Positions 45,123 through 54,871 are shown, counted from the first letter of the stretch. The stretch is 64,000 nt of DNA from Paracoccus sp. MA (GCF_020990385.1 NZ_CP087598.1:292001-356000), one strand, 5' to 3'. Translations and numbers: made by a program. Notes: a model not told the origin generated them from the sequence alone.

Positions 45123-46121
45123 TCAGGGGCGAGACAGTTTGCCGGGATTTTCGTCGATGCCCAGCCGCGCCATGCGGCGATAGAGCGTCGCCCGCCCCAC
45201 GCCGAGGGCCCGGGCGGCGGCCGAGACATTGCCCTCGGCCCTGGCCAGCGCGCGAATCACGGCGGCGCGTTCGGCGCGCTCGAACCCGGTCGCCTCGTCC
45301 TGCCGGCCCAGCAGGTCCGAGGCCGGGCGCGGGCGCAATTGCCCCTCTTTCTCAAGGCCGAAGGCGCGGCGGGCGGCGCGGTTGGCGCCGATGGCCAGAT
45401 CGTCCTTGTCCACCGCGATCAGCAGCGTGCCGTCCTCGACCCCCTCGGCAGGCGGCGCGACAATGCGCGCGCCGGGGAAGGAGACGCGGAAGAAGGCTGC
45501 CTCGATGGCGCGGGCGCTATGCGCGACCTGCGCCGCGATCAGCGCGTTCAGCCGTTCGGTATGGTCGGCGCGGGCCGAACTGACGTCCAGCGCCGCGATC
45601 AGCCGGCCGTCCGGTCCCCAGATCGGCGCATCCATGCAGGACAGCCCGGTATTGCTGGCATAGAAATGCTCGTCGCGGTGGATCGTGACCTGCCGTCCCT
45701 CGGCCAGGCAGGTGCCGATGCCGTTGGTGCCCTGCACCTCCTCGGACCAGTCCATGCCGCGCCACAGCCCCCAGCCGCGAAAGGTGGCGGCGTCGCCCTG
45801 GCTGACGCGGTGCTCCAGCACGATGCCCTGCGCGTCGGTCAGCAGCAGGTTGCAGCCGGTCGGGCAGACCAGCTGGAACAGCTGGTCCAGCTGCGGCCGG
45901 GCGACGGCGATGAAGCGGTCCATGCGCTCGACGCGCTCGGACAGCTCGCGCTCGGTCAGGCGGCGCGGCTCGGGCGGCCGGGTCGGGTCCAGCCCATGCT
46001 TGAGAATCGAGCGCCGCCAGCTTGCCGCCAGCCGGCTGACGGCGCCGGGCGATTGCGAGGCCTGGACCACGCGATCCTCGTGGCGGATTGTGCTGGGCGT
46101 TGCCGGGCGGGTCTCGGGCAA
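45123..46121 (-). CDS. GAF/PAS and Fis-HTH regulator (AcoR-like, no AAA+ domain)
   Basis: 332 residues. A GAF-like domain covers about residues 55-195 (PTGCNLLLTDAQGIVLEHRV, GTNGIGTCLAEGRQVTIHRDEHF), a PAS-like segment 215-260, and the Fis helix-turn-helix 295-325 (AEGNVSAAARALGVGRATLYRRMARLGI). The sigma-54 AAA+ domain of AcoR is missing, so it should act as an ordinary activator or repressor. Probable target is the adjacent aldehyde/alcohol dehydrogenase operon. The start is a TTG preceded by GGGGAGGACG; a later in-frame ATG (MDRFIAV) would delete most of the N-terminus. Confidence 0.88.
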   Translation of the reverse strand: MPETRPATPSTIRHEDRVVQASQSPGAVSRLAASWRRSILKHGLDPTRPPEPRRLTERELSERVERMDRFIAVARPQLDQLFQLVCPTGCNLLLTDAQGIVLEHRVSQGDAATFRGWGLWRGMDWSEEVQGTNGIGTCLAEGRQVTIHRDEHFYASNTGLSCMDAPIWGPDGRLIAALDVSSARADHTERLNALIAAQVAHSARAIEAAFFRVSFPGARIVAPPAEGVEDGTLLIAVDKDDLAIGANRAARRAFGLEKEGQLRPRPASDLLGRQDEATGFERAERAAVIRALARAEGNVSAAARALGVGRATLYRRMARLGIDENPGKLSRP

Positions 46122-46250
46122 GGCGTCCTCCCCTTCCTTACGCGATGGCGGGATTATGGCCCGGCGGGACGCGATCGGGCAAGCAATGCTTTCGTGACCC
46201 GCCTGCGGCGAAACACCCCGGCCGTTTCGCGGCCGGGATGCCTGCGGTTT

Positions 46251-49200
46251 TCAGGGCGTGACGGTGACGGTGCCGCTGTCCGACCAGGCGCGGAATTCGG
46301 GGCGATACATGTCCTCGACGCTGGCGGCCGGGTGGCGGAATTCGCCCGGCGTCACGGCGCGGACGATATAGGCCAGCCGGAACCGCTCGGCCGAGGTCCA
46401 GGTCAGCGCCGCCGCGAAACGGTCGGCGCGGAACTCGGTCATCTCGGCCGAGGTCTCGCCTTCCAGCCAGTCCAGCGCCGAGACGTCGCCGGCGCGCAAG
46501 AGGTTCGGGTTGTCGATCTCCCACCCCGCCGGCAGCGGATCGGCGATGACCAGCCGCCCGCCGCCCTCGGCCTGCGGCGAGATCTCCAGCTCGACCACCA
46601 TGCGCGTGCCTTGCGGCAGGCTGGCGGGGTCCAGCGCCTCGCCCTGCATGCTGTAATAGCGGCGCGCGATGGCATAGCCCTTGCCGCCGGCCGCGACTGG
46701 GCCCGCGGGCTTGCCGGTCGCGGTCAGCGTCACTTCCAGCGCGCTTTCGCCGGTATTGGCGATGCTCGCATCCACCGGCAGGCTTGCGACCGGCTGGGTC
46801 AGCGCCACGCCGTTCAGCGTCGCGGGCGGGGTCGCGCCGAACAGCGACTGCGCCGCCAGCACGGTCCAGACCGATTCCTGGGTGGACAGGCTGCGCCCGT
46901 CCTCCTCGGCCCGGGCGATGCGCTCGGCGATCTGGCTGGTCAGGCCGGTGGCGTCGACCGCCTGCGTCCTTGCCTCGGCCGCCAGCGCCAGAAGCGCCGT
47001 GGCGTCGCGCAGCCGAGTGCCGTAATCGGCGCGGAAGGCATAGGGCTCGGGCGCGCCCAGGTTCAGCAGGTTCCGCGCTTGCGTGAACAGGCGATCCGCC
47101 CGCTGCTGGTCGCCGTAAGAGGCCAGCGCAGCCCCCAGATGGGCCGCGGCCATCGGGGTCGAGAACGACCCCGCGGCGGTATCGGCGTAATAGCGCAGAT
47201 CGCCCACCGTCGCCGCCCGTTCCCGCGCCAGCACCGCCAGCGCATAGGCCAGCGCCGCGTTCTCCTCGGCCGAGGCGGCGGCGGGTTCGGTGGCGTAATT
47301 GGCACGGTTGCGCAGGTTGTCGATGGCCATGCGGAAGCCGGTCTCGGGCACCTGATGGCCCGCCGCCCGCGCCCGCGACAGGAAATCGGTGACATAGGCC
47401 TCAAGCCACAGATCGCCCGAATCGGCATACCACAGGCCGAAGCCGCCATTGCTGCCCTGCCGGGTCAGGATCTGGGTGATCGCCTTCTGCACCTGCTCGG
47501 CCGTATCCTCGCCCCGGATCCCCTCGGCGGCGGCCAGGCCGGGCAGGTAGAGCAGCGGCATGGCGCCCGAGGTCAGCTGTTCGGTGCAGCCATAGGGATA
47601 GCGCGCCAGCCGCATCAGCGCGCCCGCCACGTCCAGCCGGGCATAGGGGCCGATGGCGGCGGTGATCTCGGCGCCCGGCAGCAGGCCCTGGGTCAGCCCG
47701 GCGGGGATGGTGACGCTTTGCCCCGGCTCGACCACCAGCCGGTCGCGGCGCTGGATGTCGGATTCGTTCAGCGCGATGGGGATGGCGATGTCCTTGGTCA
47801 GATCCTCGCCCTCGGGCGTGGTCAGCACCAGCCGCAGGTTGGCGGTGCCAAGCGCCTCGGTCGCGGTCACGGGGATCTGCAGCTGCGCCTCGGCCTGTTC
47901 GCCAAGCTGCACCTGCGGCTCCACCGAATAGGTCAGCCCGCCCTCGCCGCCGACCTGCGACAGCGCCAGCCGCATCTCTCCGGCGGGGCCCGAGGTATGG
48001 GTCAGCCGCAGGCCCAGCCGGGCGCTGTCGTTCGGCGCCAGGAAGGCCGGCGCGGTCACGGTCATCACCACCGGATCGCGCACCAGCACCGAGGCATCGG
48101 CCTGGCCCAGGCCCTTGGCGGACCAGACCACGGCCATCATCCGCACCTCGCCGTTGAAATCGCCCACCGGCACCTCGACGGTGGCGGTGCCGTCCGCGCC
48201 CACGGTCAGCGGACCCGAGAACCAGCTCATCAGCTTTTCGGTCGGCGGCGGCGCCTCGGCATTGCCGGCAAGGCTGGCGTCGCCCCCCTCGCGCAGCGCG
48301 CCGTCCGGGGCGCCGGTCGGCAGGATCAGCCGCCCGTAAAGATCGCGCAGCGCCACGCCCAGCCGGCGCTGGCCGAAATAATGCTGCGAGGGGTTCGGCG
48401 GCTGGAAGCGGGTCAGGTTCAGGATGCCCTGATCGACGGCGGCGACGGTGGCATGCACCGTCTCGCCCGCCGCGCCCTCGACCTTCAGCGTGACGGGGAT
48501 CGTGCCGCGCGGCCGGGTCTCGGCCGGGGCCTCGATGCTGGCGGCAAGCCTCCGGTCGCCGGGATCGACGGCGGCATGGGCCAGACCCAGCGCCCGCACC
48601 GGCTGGCGGTCGCCGGGCCGCGCCTCGCCCAGCGGGCGGATGGCGCTGACGGTGACATAGACCCCGGCGCCCCAGTCGTCGGTCACCGGCAGGTCGATCT
48701 GGTTCTCGCCCGCCTTCAGGGCAACGGTCTGCATGGACACCAGCCGGTTCGACAGCACCGAAACGAGGCCCAGCCCCTCGCTGGCGGCCTCGACCCGGAC
48801 GCGGGCGACATCGCCGCTGCGATAGGCGGGCTTGTCCAGCACCACCTGCAAGCGGTCGGGCGTCTCGGTCCCCGAATTGGCGACCGCACCCCAGCCGGCA
48901 TAGAACCGCACCGAGCTTTGCCCGCCCTGACCCGAGGCCGGCTCGGCCACCAGCTCATACTGGCCCCATTCGACGGGGGCGGCGATCTCGGCCGGGGCCT
49001 GGCCCGGCTCGGCCACGCCCTCGGTGATGCGGGTGCGGGTGGTGATCGCCTCCCAGTTCCATTGCCCGCCCAGCGAATACCATTGGTAGTCGGTGTCGAT
49101 GCGGTTCAGCACCCAGCGCAGCGGCTCGGCGGCCGGTTTCAGGTCCGGGCCGACCGCGACCAGCGCAAAGCGCGCGTCCGAGCCTTCGGACACGGTGTCG

Positions 49201-51752
49201 CCCTCGAACAGCGGGCGGATGCCGGCGACCGGCGCCTCGGGCATGACCACGCGCGTTTCGCTGCGCTCGACGGGGCGGCCGGCGCCTTCGCGGATGTCCA
49301 GCACCACCTCGGCCGCGACCGGGCGGGGGCCGAGCCGGCCGGCCGGCGGCAGTTCGATCTGCGTCTGGTAATGGCCCTGCGCATCGGTGGTGCCCGGCGG
49401 CAGGCTGTCCGTCACCGGCGCGCTGTCGTCATCCTCGCGTCCGAAGACATAGCCGTCGAAGCCGGTCAGGCTGCGGGTCGGCGACAGGCGCAGCTGCCCC
49501 TCGACCGGCAGGTTCGCGGCCGGTGCGCCGAACAGCCAATGCGCCGAAAGCGACAGTTCCAGCGTGCCGCCGGCGCGGGCCGGGCCTTCGGGCAGGCGCG
49601 GGGTGAAGTCGATGCGCTCGGGCAGGAAATCCTCGACCAGCAGGCGCGCCGTGGCCAGCGCCGGGCCGTCCGCCTCGGTGCGCAGCTCCATCCGCCAGGT
49701 GCCGCGCGGGGCGTTGCCGGGGATCTGCCAGTTGACCACGCTGCCGCCGGCGCCGGCATCCTGCGCGGGCAGGCGCGTCGCCTCGACCCCGTCGGGACGC
49801 AGGATCACCGCGGTCAGCGGCAGGTTCTCCAGCGCCCGGGCCTCGGCATTGCGGGCCAGCACGGTGGCGTTCACCGTCTCGCCGACGCGATAGGCGCCCC
49901 GGTCGGTGGTCAGGAACAGGTCGATGGGCGGGGCGGGCGGCTGGCCCTCGACCCCGCGGTCGGAAAGGTCGAATTCCGGGTCCGAGAGCGACAGAAAGGC
50001 CATGTCGCGCGGCGCGCGCTCGGCGCCCTCGCCCTGCCAGTCGGTCACCGTGACCAGCGCCGGGGCGGCGCCGTCCTTGCCCATGGCGAGGCCCGGCGCG
50101 AAATGCGCGATGCCCTCGGCATCGGTCGCGGCCTTGGCCAGCACCTCGTTCGAGCGGCTGACCAGCGCCACCTCGGCCCCCGCCTTGGCCGAGGTGTCGG
50201 CCAGGCTGCGCACCGCCACGGTCAGCCCGTCGGCGCCCGAGAAAGTGGAGATCCCGAAATCCGAGATCACGAACCATTGCGTCGCCAGCCCGGTGTCCTG
50301 GACGTTTTCGTTCTCGATCCCGGCTTCGGCGATATAGATGCCGGGCTCCAGCGGGCCGGCCTCGGCGGGAAGGGCGAGGCTGGTGGTCAGCTCCTGGTTC
50401 AGGCTGTCCTGTCCCATCGGCTTGGCGACCTGCGCCGTGCCTTTCCAGATCTCGCGCGCCATGCGGTCGCTGAAATAATCGGCGCGCCAGCTGTCCAGCG
50501 GCGTCGCGAACATGTCCTCGGCCATGGCGCGGATCAGGTTGCGGTCAGAAATCCGCAAGAGGCGCAGGTTGATCGTATCGGCATTGACCGTGACCATGGA
50601 CAGCCGCTGGTCGCCCGAGGCGGGCAGCACATAGGCGCGGCCGGGAAAGCGGACCGAGGGCGCGCGGTCGCGGACATAACCCTTGACCGTCACGTCGCGG
50701 GCCAGCACCTCGCCGTCGGCGGCGGGCAGGCCGGCGCGCAGGGTCAGTTCCACCTCCTGGCCATGGGTCAGGCCGGCGACGCAAAGCCGGTCGCCATCGG
50801 CCTCGACGGTCAGGTCGCGGCCGGGCAGGCGCAGGAATTGCGCGTAATCGGTGCCGGAGGACAGGTCGCGCGACATCACCGCGCAGAACCGCGGCAGCTT
50901 GCCTTCGGATTCGACCTGGGTGTCGGTGACCCGCAGCCCGTTGCGGGCCTGCGATTCCTCCAGCGCCTGGGCGATGGCATTGTCGCCGGGCGCGAGCCGC
51001 GCCGCCAGCCGCAAGGCCGCCAGCGCGTCGCGGCCGCGGTCCAGCCGCTCCCACGCCATGGCAAGCCAGGACAGCGCCCGGGCGGCCACCGCGTCCTCGG
51101 CCCCGCGCAGATAGCCGTTGATCGCCATCGACGCGATGGCGTTCGACGCCTCGCGGTCGCTCTGGTCGCTGGTATAGAGCGTCAGCCGGGCCAGATTGGT
51201 CCAGTCCTCGGCCCGGTCGTAGCGCGCGGCCTCGGCGGCGAGGATGCGGGCGGCCAGCACCAGCTCGCCCGTGTTCTCGGCATCCTGCGCGCTGCCCTGC
51301 GGATAATCCGCGCCCAAGGGCGGGTGCAGGGCGGGGAAGCTGCGGGCCAGCGATTGCGCGGCGGCCAGGTCCTGCGCGGCAAGGAAGGGCGCGGCACCGG
51401 CGCGGGATTCGGCGCGCAGCCGCTCCTCGGCCGTCGAGGCGACGACATGGCCCGACAGCGCACCGGCAAAGGGCGCCGCGGCCCCTGCGCCCTCGCCCTT
51501 GGGGAAGCAGGCGCGGGACCGCTGGTTGTAGGTCAGCGCGCGGCAGTCGTCATTGCCAAGGCAGGCCTGCACGCAGGCTTGCAGCGTGGTGTCGAAGACC
51601 GGCCCCAGGTCGCCGCCCGGCAGGTCGGTATCGGCCTGCAGCGACAGTCGCCGCTCGGGCAGGGGCGCGTCCTGCGCCAGCGCGCCGGTGCCGGCGATGA
51701 GAAGCCCGCCCAGGGCCGCCGCGATGAAACCGTGCCAGACGGGATGTGCCAT
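46251..51752 (-). CDS. Bacterial alpha-2-macroglobulin with PAN domain
   Basis: 1833 residues. Signal peptide (1-26) is followed by a PAN/apple-like domain (about 45-80, TLQACVQACLGNDDCRALTYNQRSRACF). Many macroglobulin beta-domains follow, then a complement-like alpha/alpha toroid with the thioester motif GCTEQ (Cys1389). Bacterial forms trap attacking proteases in the periplasm. The typical partner pbpC (PBP 1C) is not adjacent. A strong GGAAGGAGGAAGG site sets the start. It differs from the short E. coli form by the N-terminal PAN domain. Confidence 0.95.
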   Translation of the reverse strand: MAHPVWHGFIAAALGGLLIAGTGALAQDAPLPERRLSLQADTDLPGGDLGPVFDTTLQACVQACLGNDDCRALTYNQRSRACFPKGEGAGAAAPFAGALSGHVVASTAEERLRAESRAGAAPFLAAQDLAAAQSLARSFPALHPPLGADYPQGSAQDAENTGELVLAARILAAEAARYDRAEDWTNLARLTLYTSDQSDREASNAIASMAINGYLRGAEDAVAARALSWLAMAWERLDRGRDALAALRLAARLAPGDNAIAQALEESQARNGLRVTDTQVESEGKLPRFCAVMSRDLSSGTDYAQFLRLPGRDLTVEADGDRLCVAGLTHGQEVELTLRAGLPAADGEVLARDVTVKGYVRDRAPSVRFPGRAYVLPASGDQRLSMVTVNADTINLRLLRISDRNLIRAMAEDMFATPLDSWRADYFSDRMAREIWKGTAQVAKPMGQDSLNQELTTSLALPAEAGPLEPGIYIAEAGIENENVQDTGLATQWFVISDFGISTFSGADGLTVAVRSLADTSAKAGAEVALVSRSNEVLAKAATDAEGIAHFAPGLAMGKDGAAPALVTVTDWQGEGAERAPRDMAFLSLSDPEFDLSDRGVEGQPPAPPIDLFLTTDRGAYRVGETVNATVLARNAEARALENLPLTAVILRPDGVEATRLPAQDAGAGGSVVNWQIPGNAPRGTWRMELRTEADGPALATARLLVEDFLPERIDFTPRLPEGPARAGGTLELSLSAHWLFGAPAANLPVEGQLRLSPTRSLTGFDGYVFGREDDDSAPVTDSLPPGTTDAQGHYQTQIELPPAGRLGPRPVAAEVVLDIREGAGRPVERSETRVVMPEAPVAGIRPLFEGDTVSEGSDARFALVAVGPDLKPAAEPLRWVLNRIDTDYQWYSLGGQWNWEAITTRTRITEGVAEPGQAPAEIAAPVEWGQYELVAEPASGQGGQSSVRFYAGWGAVANSGTETPDRLQVVLDKPAYRSGDVARVRVEAASEGLGLVSVLSNRLVSMQTVALKAGENQIDLPVTDDWGAGVYVTVSAIRPLGEARPGDRQPVRALGLAHAAVDPGDRRLAASIEAPAETRPRGTIPVTLKVEGAAGETVHATVAAVDQGILNLTRFQPPNPSQHYFGQRRLGVALRDLYGRLILPTGAPDGALREGGDASLAGNAEAPPPTEKLMSWFSGPLTVGADGTATVEVPVGDFNGEVRMMAVVWSAKGLGQADASVLVRDPVVMTVTAPAFLAPNDSARLGLRLTHTSGPAGEMRLALSQVGGEGGLTYSVEPQVQLGEQAEAQLQIPVTATEALGTANLRLVLTTPEGEDLTKDIAIPIALNESDIQRRDRLVVEPGQSVTIPAGLTQGLLPGAEITAAIGPYARLDVAGALMRLARYPYGCTEQLTSGAMPLLYLPGLAAAEGIRGEDTAEQVQKAITQILTRQGSNGGFGLWYADSGDLWLEAYVTDFLSRARAAGHQVPETGFRMAIDNLRNRANYATEPAAASAEENAALAYALAVLARERAATVGDLRYYADTAAGSFSTPMAAAHLGAALASYGDQQRADRLFTQARNLLNLGAPEPYAFRADYGTRLRDATALLALAAEARTQAVDATGLTSQIAERIARAEEDGRSLSTQESVWTVLAAQSLFGATPPATLNGVALTQPVASLPVDASIANTGESALEVTLTATGKPAGPVAAGGKGYAIARRYYSMQGEALDPASLPQGTRMVVELEISPQAEGGGRLVIADPLPAGWEIDNPNLLRAGDVSALDWLEGETSAEMTEFRADRFAAALTWTSAERFRLAYIVRAVTPGEFRHPAASVEDMYRPEFRAWSDSGTVTVTP

Positions 51753-51809
51753 GACCTTCCTCCTTCCGCGCTCGGCATAGTTGTGGCACCGGGGCGCGGG
51801 CGAGGCAAT

Positions 51810-52868
51810 CTATTCCCATTCCAGCTGCGTATAGGCCGCCGCGGCGTTGCGGGCGGTGGTGGCCCGGAAATCCGCCCAGCCTTCCGAGACCGGCTGCATC
51901 GCCGCGACGATGGCCGGGATCGCCCGCGACAGCGGCAGGCCGGCGCCGATCGCCTCGCGCGTGGCGTCGCGCAGGGCGGTCAGGTAATGGCGCTGCGGCG
52001 TCACCGCCTCGTCCCAGCTTTCCACGACCGGGCCGTGGCCGGGCACGATCAGCGCCGGCTCGGGGTCGGGCTTCCGCCCGATCCAGTCGAGCCAGCCCGC
52101 CAGCGAACCGTCGAGCGACGGCGTCAGTCCCAGGAACACCAGATCGCCGGCGAACAGCGTGGCGGTTTCCTCGTCCAGCACGGTCATGTCGCTGCCGGTA
52201 TGGGCCGAGGGCACCGGCGTGAGCCGCAACTGCCGGTCGCCCAGCGACAGCGTCTGCGTCGCCTCGACGGTCTGGTCCACGCTGGCGATGCGCGTGCCGG
52301 CGAAATTCGCCGCGCCGATCTGGCGCGGGACCGAGGCCATCCAGCTGTCCGCGCGCCGCGTCACCGCCTCGGGCAGGCGGGCATCGGCGACGACGGTGGC
52401 GCCGGCCTCGGAAAACACCTCGGCGCCCAGGATGTGGTCGGGATGCATATGGGTCAGGATCACATGGCTGACCGGCCTGTCGGTCACCTGCCGGATCGCC
52501 GCGTAAAGCGCCTCGCCCTCGGCCCGGCTGCCGCCGGCATCGATCACCGCCACCGTCTCGCCGATGACGAAGGAGAGATTCGCGATCCGCCCGCGGTTCT
52601 GCGGCGAGATCTGCGCCACCGCCCCCTGATGCACATGCACGCCCGGCGCCACCTCTTGCACGGTCAGGGCGGGCAGGGCGGCGGTTTCGACGCAGCGCGC
52701 GCCCTCGCTGCCGGTCAGTTCAGGGTGCCGGGCCAGCCAGTCGCGGGCGATGGGCGCGGCGCGCGCCTCGCATTCCTCGCGCGTGGGCGCGTCGCCGGCG
52801 GGCAGCAGGCGGGGCTGGCAGGTGGCGGGCTGGGCCGCCAGACAGGCGGCAAGGACCAGATGGAACAT
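51810..52868 (-). CDS. Quinoprotein relay system zinc metallohydrolase
   Basis: 352 residues with a signal peptide (about 1-18) and a metallo-beta-lactamase fold. The metal motif is THMHPDHILG (HxHxDH), followed by SAHTGSD, FAGDLVF and IVPGHGP with the remaining ligands. N-terminal cysteines (CEARA, CVET) and sequence layout match the group that accompanies PQQ-dependent dehydrogenases and their SoxYZ-like carrier. The periplasmic substrate is unknown. It diverges from pqqA, and the SoxYZ-like carrier is at the other end of the pqq operon, which supports the assignment. Confidence 0.85.
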   Translation of the reverse strand: MFHLVLAACLAAQPATCQPRLLPAGDAPTREECEARAAPIARDWLARHPELTGSEGARCVETAALPALTVQEVAPGVHVHQGAVAQISPQNRGRIANLSFVIGETVAVIDAGGSRAEGEALYAAIRQVTDRPVSHVILTHMHPDHILGAEVFSEAGATVVADARLPEAVTRRADSWMASVPRQIGAANFAGTRIASVDQTVEATQTLSLGDRQLRLTPVPSAHTGSDMTVLDEETATLFAGDLVFLGLTPSLDGSLAGWLDWIGRKPDPEPALIVPGHGPVVESWDEAVTPQRHYLTALRDATREAIGAGLPLSRAIPAIVAAMQPVSEGWADFRATTARNAAAAYTQLEWE

Positions 52869-52936
52869 CCGCTCTCCTCTCGGCCCGACAGGCTAGCACA
52901 GCGATGCCCCTCGCGCCATCTACGACCTTTGGCGCG

Positions 52937-52964
52937 TTGACTGCCGGCCCGAGCGGCCTAGCAT
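52937..52964 (+). promoter_or_regulatory. Candidate pqq promoter
   Basis: TTGACT at 52937-52942 and TAGCAT at 52959-52964 with a 16-base spacer, about 45 bases before pqqA. Confidence 0.5.
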
Positions 52965-53007
52965 CGACCTGCCCGCACCCATGCGGCGGCCTTGAGGAGG
53001 AGACCAT

Positions 53008-53100
53008 ATGGCCTGGACCAAACCCGCGCCGAAGGAAATCGCCTGCGGCATGGAAATCAACATGTATGCCCCGGCCGAGGACGAGCCGGTCCTGTTCTAA
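53008..53100 (+). CDS. pqqA: PQQ precursor peptide PqqA
   Basis: 30 residues. It contains the conserved Glu16 and Tyr20 (EINMY) whose side chains are joined by PqqE and become the carbon skeleton of PQQ. The GGAGGAG ribosome binding site is strong. Confidence 0.97.
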   Translation: MAWTKPAPKEIACGMEINMYAPAEDEPVLF

Positions 53101-53121
53101 CCCGCCGGCGACAATCCGGGT

Positions 53122-53146
53122 CCGGTCCCCGTTTGCCGGGGGCCGG
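53122..53146 (+). other. pqqA-pqqB intercistronic hairpin
   Basis: A 9-bp stem (53122-53130 with 53138-53146) in the 65-base gap after pqqA. In other bacteria such a structure lets pqqA be expressed far above the enzymes. Only a short T-run follows, so partial termination or RNA stabilisation is likely. Confidence 0.5.
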
Positions 53147-53165
53147 GCCTGCCGGAGCCTTTCCC

Positions 53166-54056
53166 ATGCGTATCGTGATTCTCGGCAGCGGCGCAGGCGG
53201 TGGCGTGCCGCAGTGGAACTGCGGTTGCCGCAACTGTGACGCCGCGCGCGCAGGACGCATTCCCGCGATGAGCCAGAGCGGGATCGCCGTTTCCGCGAAT
53301 GGCCGGGACTGGGCGCTGGTCAACGCCTCGCCCGACCTGCGCCAGCAGCTGGTCGCCACCCCGGCGCTGCGGCCCGAGGGGCTGCGCGGCTCTCCGATCC
53401 GGTCGGTGCTGGTGACGAATGGCGACATCGACCATGTCGCGGGGCTGTTGACCCTGCGCGAGGGGCAGGGCTTCGACCTGTTCGCGACGCCCGCCATCCA
53501 TGCGGTGCTGGCCGGCAATCCGCTGCTGTCGGCGCTGGACCCGCGCCTGGTCGCCCGGCGCGAGGTGGCGCTGGACGCCGCCTTCGACCTTGCCCCCGGC
53601 CTCACCGCCACGCTGTTCGCGGTGCCCGGCAAGGTGCCGCTGTATCTGGAAGGCGAGCGGGTCGAGATTGGGCTGATGGGCGAGCAGACCGTGGGGGTCG
53701 AGCTGGCCGCCAACGGTCGGCGGGTGTTCTACATTCCCGGCTGCGCCTCGGTCCCGGACTGGCTTTGCGCCCGCATCTCGGGCGCGGATGCGCTGCTGTT
53801 CGACGGCACGCTCTGGACCGATGACGAGATGGTTCGCGCCGGGCTGGGCGCCAAGACCGGGCGGCGCATGGGCCATGTGCCGGTCTCGGGTCCCGGCGGC
53901 AGCCTGGACGGGCTGCGCGCGGTGCCCCTGGGCGCCCGCATCTATGTGCATCTGAACAATTCGAACCCGCTGGTCGATCCCGCCAGCCCCGAGCGCGCAG
54001 AGGCGCAGGCGGCGGGCTGGCAGATCGGCCATGACGGCATGGAGATCGCGCCATGA
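53166..54056 (+). CDS. pqqB: PQQ biosynthesis protein PqqB
   Basis: 296 residues, MBL-fold enzyme: MRIVILGSGAGGGVPQWNCGCRNC, then VTNGDIDHVAGLLTLREGQ. It acts as the hydroxylase that processes the excised Glu-Tyr product. The late block HLNNSNPLVDPASPER is typical. The last four bases overlap pqqC (ATGA). Confidence 0.97.
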   Translation: MRIVILGSGAGGGVPQWNCGCRNCDAARAGRIPAMSQSGIAVSANGRDWALVNASPDLRQQLVATPALRPEGLRGSPIRSVLVTNGDIDHVAGLLTLREGQGFDLFATPAIHAVLAGNPLLSALDPRLVARREVALDAAFDLAPGLTATLFAVPGKVPLYLEGERVEIGLMGEQTVGVELAANGRRVFYIPGCASVPDWLCARISGADALLFDGTLWTDDEMVRAGLGAKTGRRMGHVPVSGPGGSLDGLRAVPLGARIYVHLNNSNPLVDPASPERAEAQAAGWQIGHDGMEIAP

Positions 54057-54871
54057 AGCTTGCCGACCACCGCGCACAGACCCGCGCCGAGTTCCACGAA
54101 CGCCTGAAGCGCATCGGCGCCGAACGCTATCACGACCGCCACCCGTTCCACAAACGCCTGCATGGCGGGCAATGCACGCCGGACGAGGTGCGGGCCTGGG
54201 TCATCAACCGCTGGCATTACCAGTCGCGCATCCCGATGAAGGACGCGGCCTTCCTGTCGCGCGTCGAGGACCCGCAGCTGCGCCGCATCTGGCGCCACCG
54301 CATCGAGGATCACGACGGCGGCGCCGAGGCGGGCGGCGGCATCCGGCGCTGGCTGGCCCTGGCCCGCGCCGTGGGCCTTGATCCCGATTACGTCGCCAGC
54401 GGCGCGGGGGTGATGCCGGCGACGCGCTTCGCCGTCGATGCCTATGTCCGCTTCGTGCGCGACATGCCGCTGCTCGATGCCGTGGCCGCCAGCCTGACCG
54501 AGATGTTCGCGCCCAAGATCCATGCCGAGCGCATCGAGGGGCTGCTGAAGCATTACGACTTCGCCGACGAGACCAGCCTCGCCTATTTCCGCAACCGGCT
54601 GAGCGAGGCGCCGAAGGATGTCGAGTTCGGCCTGACCTATGTGCTGGACCATGCCGACACGCTGGAAAAGCAGGACGCGGCGGCGGCGGCGCTGGTATTC
54701 AAGACCGATGTGCTCTGGGCGCAGCTCGACGCGCTCTGGCACGGCTATGTCGAGGGGCGGATTCCCCCCGGCGCCTGGCGGCCGGGCGAGGGGCTGCTGG
54801 ATTCGGCGATCCCCGAGCCGGGTCCGGAAGCAACCCCCGCCCCCGCCCCCGATGCGGCGGCGGCCTCATGA
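54053..54871 (+). CDS. pqqC: PQQ synthase PqqC
   Basis: 272 residues. It performs the final eight-electron ring closure to PQQ using oxygen. The conserved helices are present: HPFHKRLHGGQCTPDEVRAWVINRWHYQSRIPMKDAAFL, RHRIEDHDG and RFAVDAYVRFVRDMPLLDAVAASLTEMFAP. The last 20 residues are an Ala/Pro-rich tail beyond the usual 250. The gene overlaps pqqB and pqqD by four bases on each side. Confidence 0.97.
   Translation: MKLADHRAQTRAEFHERLKRIGAERYHDRHPFHKRLHGGQCTPDEVRAWVINRWHYQSRIPMKDAAFLSRVEDPQLRRIWRHRIEDHDGGAEAGGGIRRWLALARAVGLDPDYVASGAGVMPATRFAVDAYVRFVRDMPLLDAVAASLTEMFAPKIHAERIEGLLKHYDFADETSLAYFRNRLSEAPKDVEFGLTYVLDHADTLEKQDAAAAALVFKTDVLWAQLDALWHGYVEGRIPPGAWRPGEGLLDSAIPEPGPEATPAPAPDAAAAS

Noticed and set aside
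43167..52940. A 3257-codon open frame on the plus strand across about 9.8 kb
   Set aside because: It runs antisense to the alcohol and aldehyde dehydrogenase genes, the Fis-type regulator, the alpha-2-macroglobulin and the metallohydrolase, all well supported on the minus strand. It has His-, Gln-, Arg- and Gly-rich composition typical of the reverse frame of GC-rich genes and no domain. Long antisense frames arise here because stop codons are rare at this GC content.
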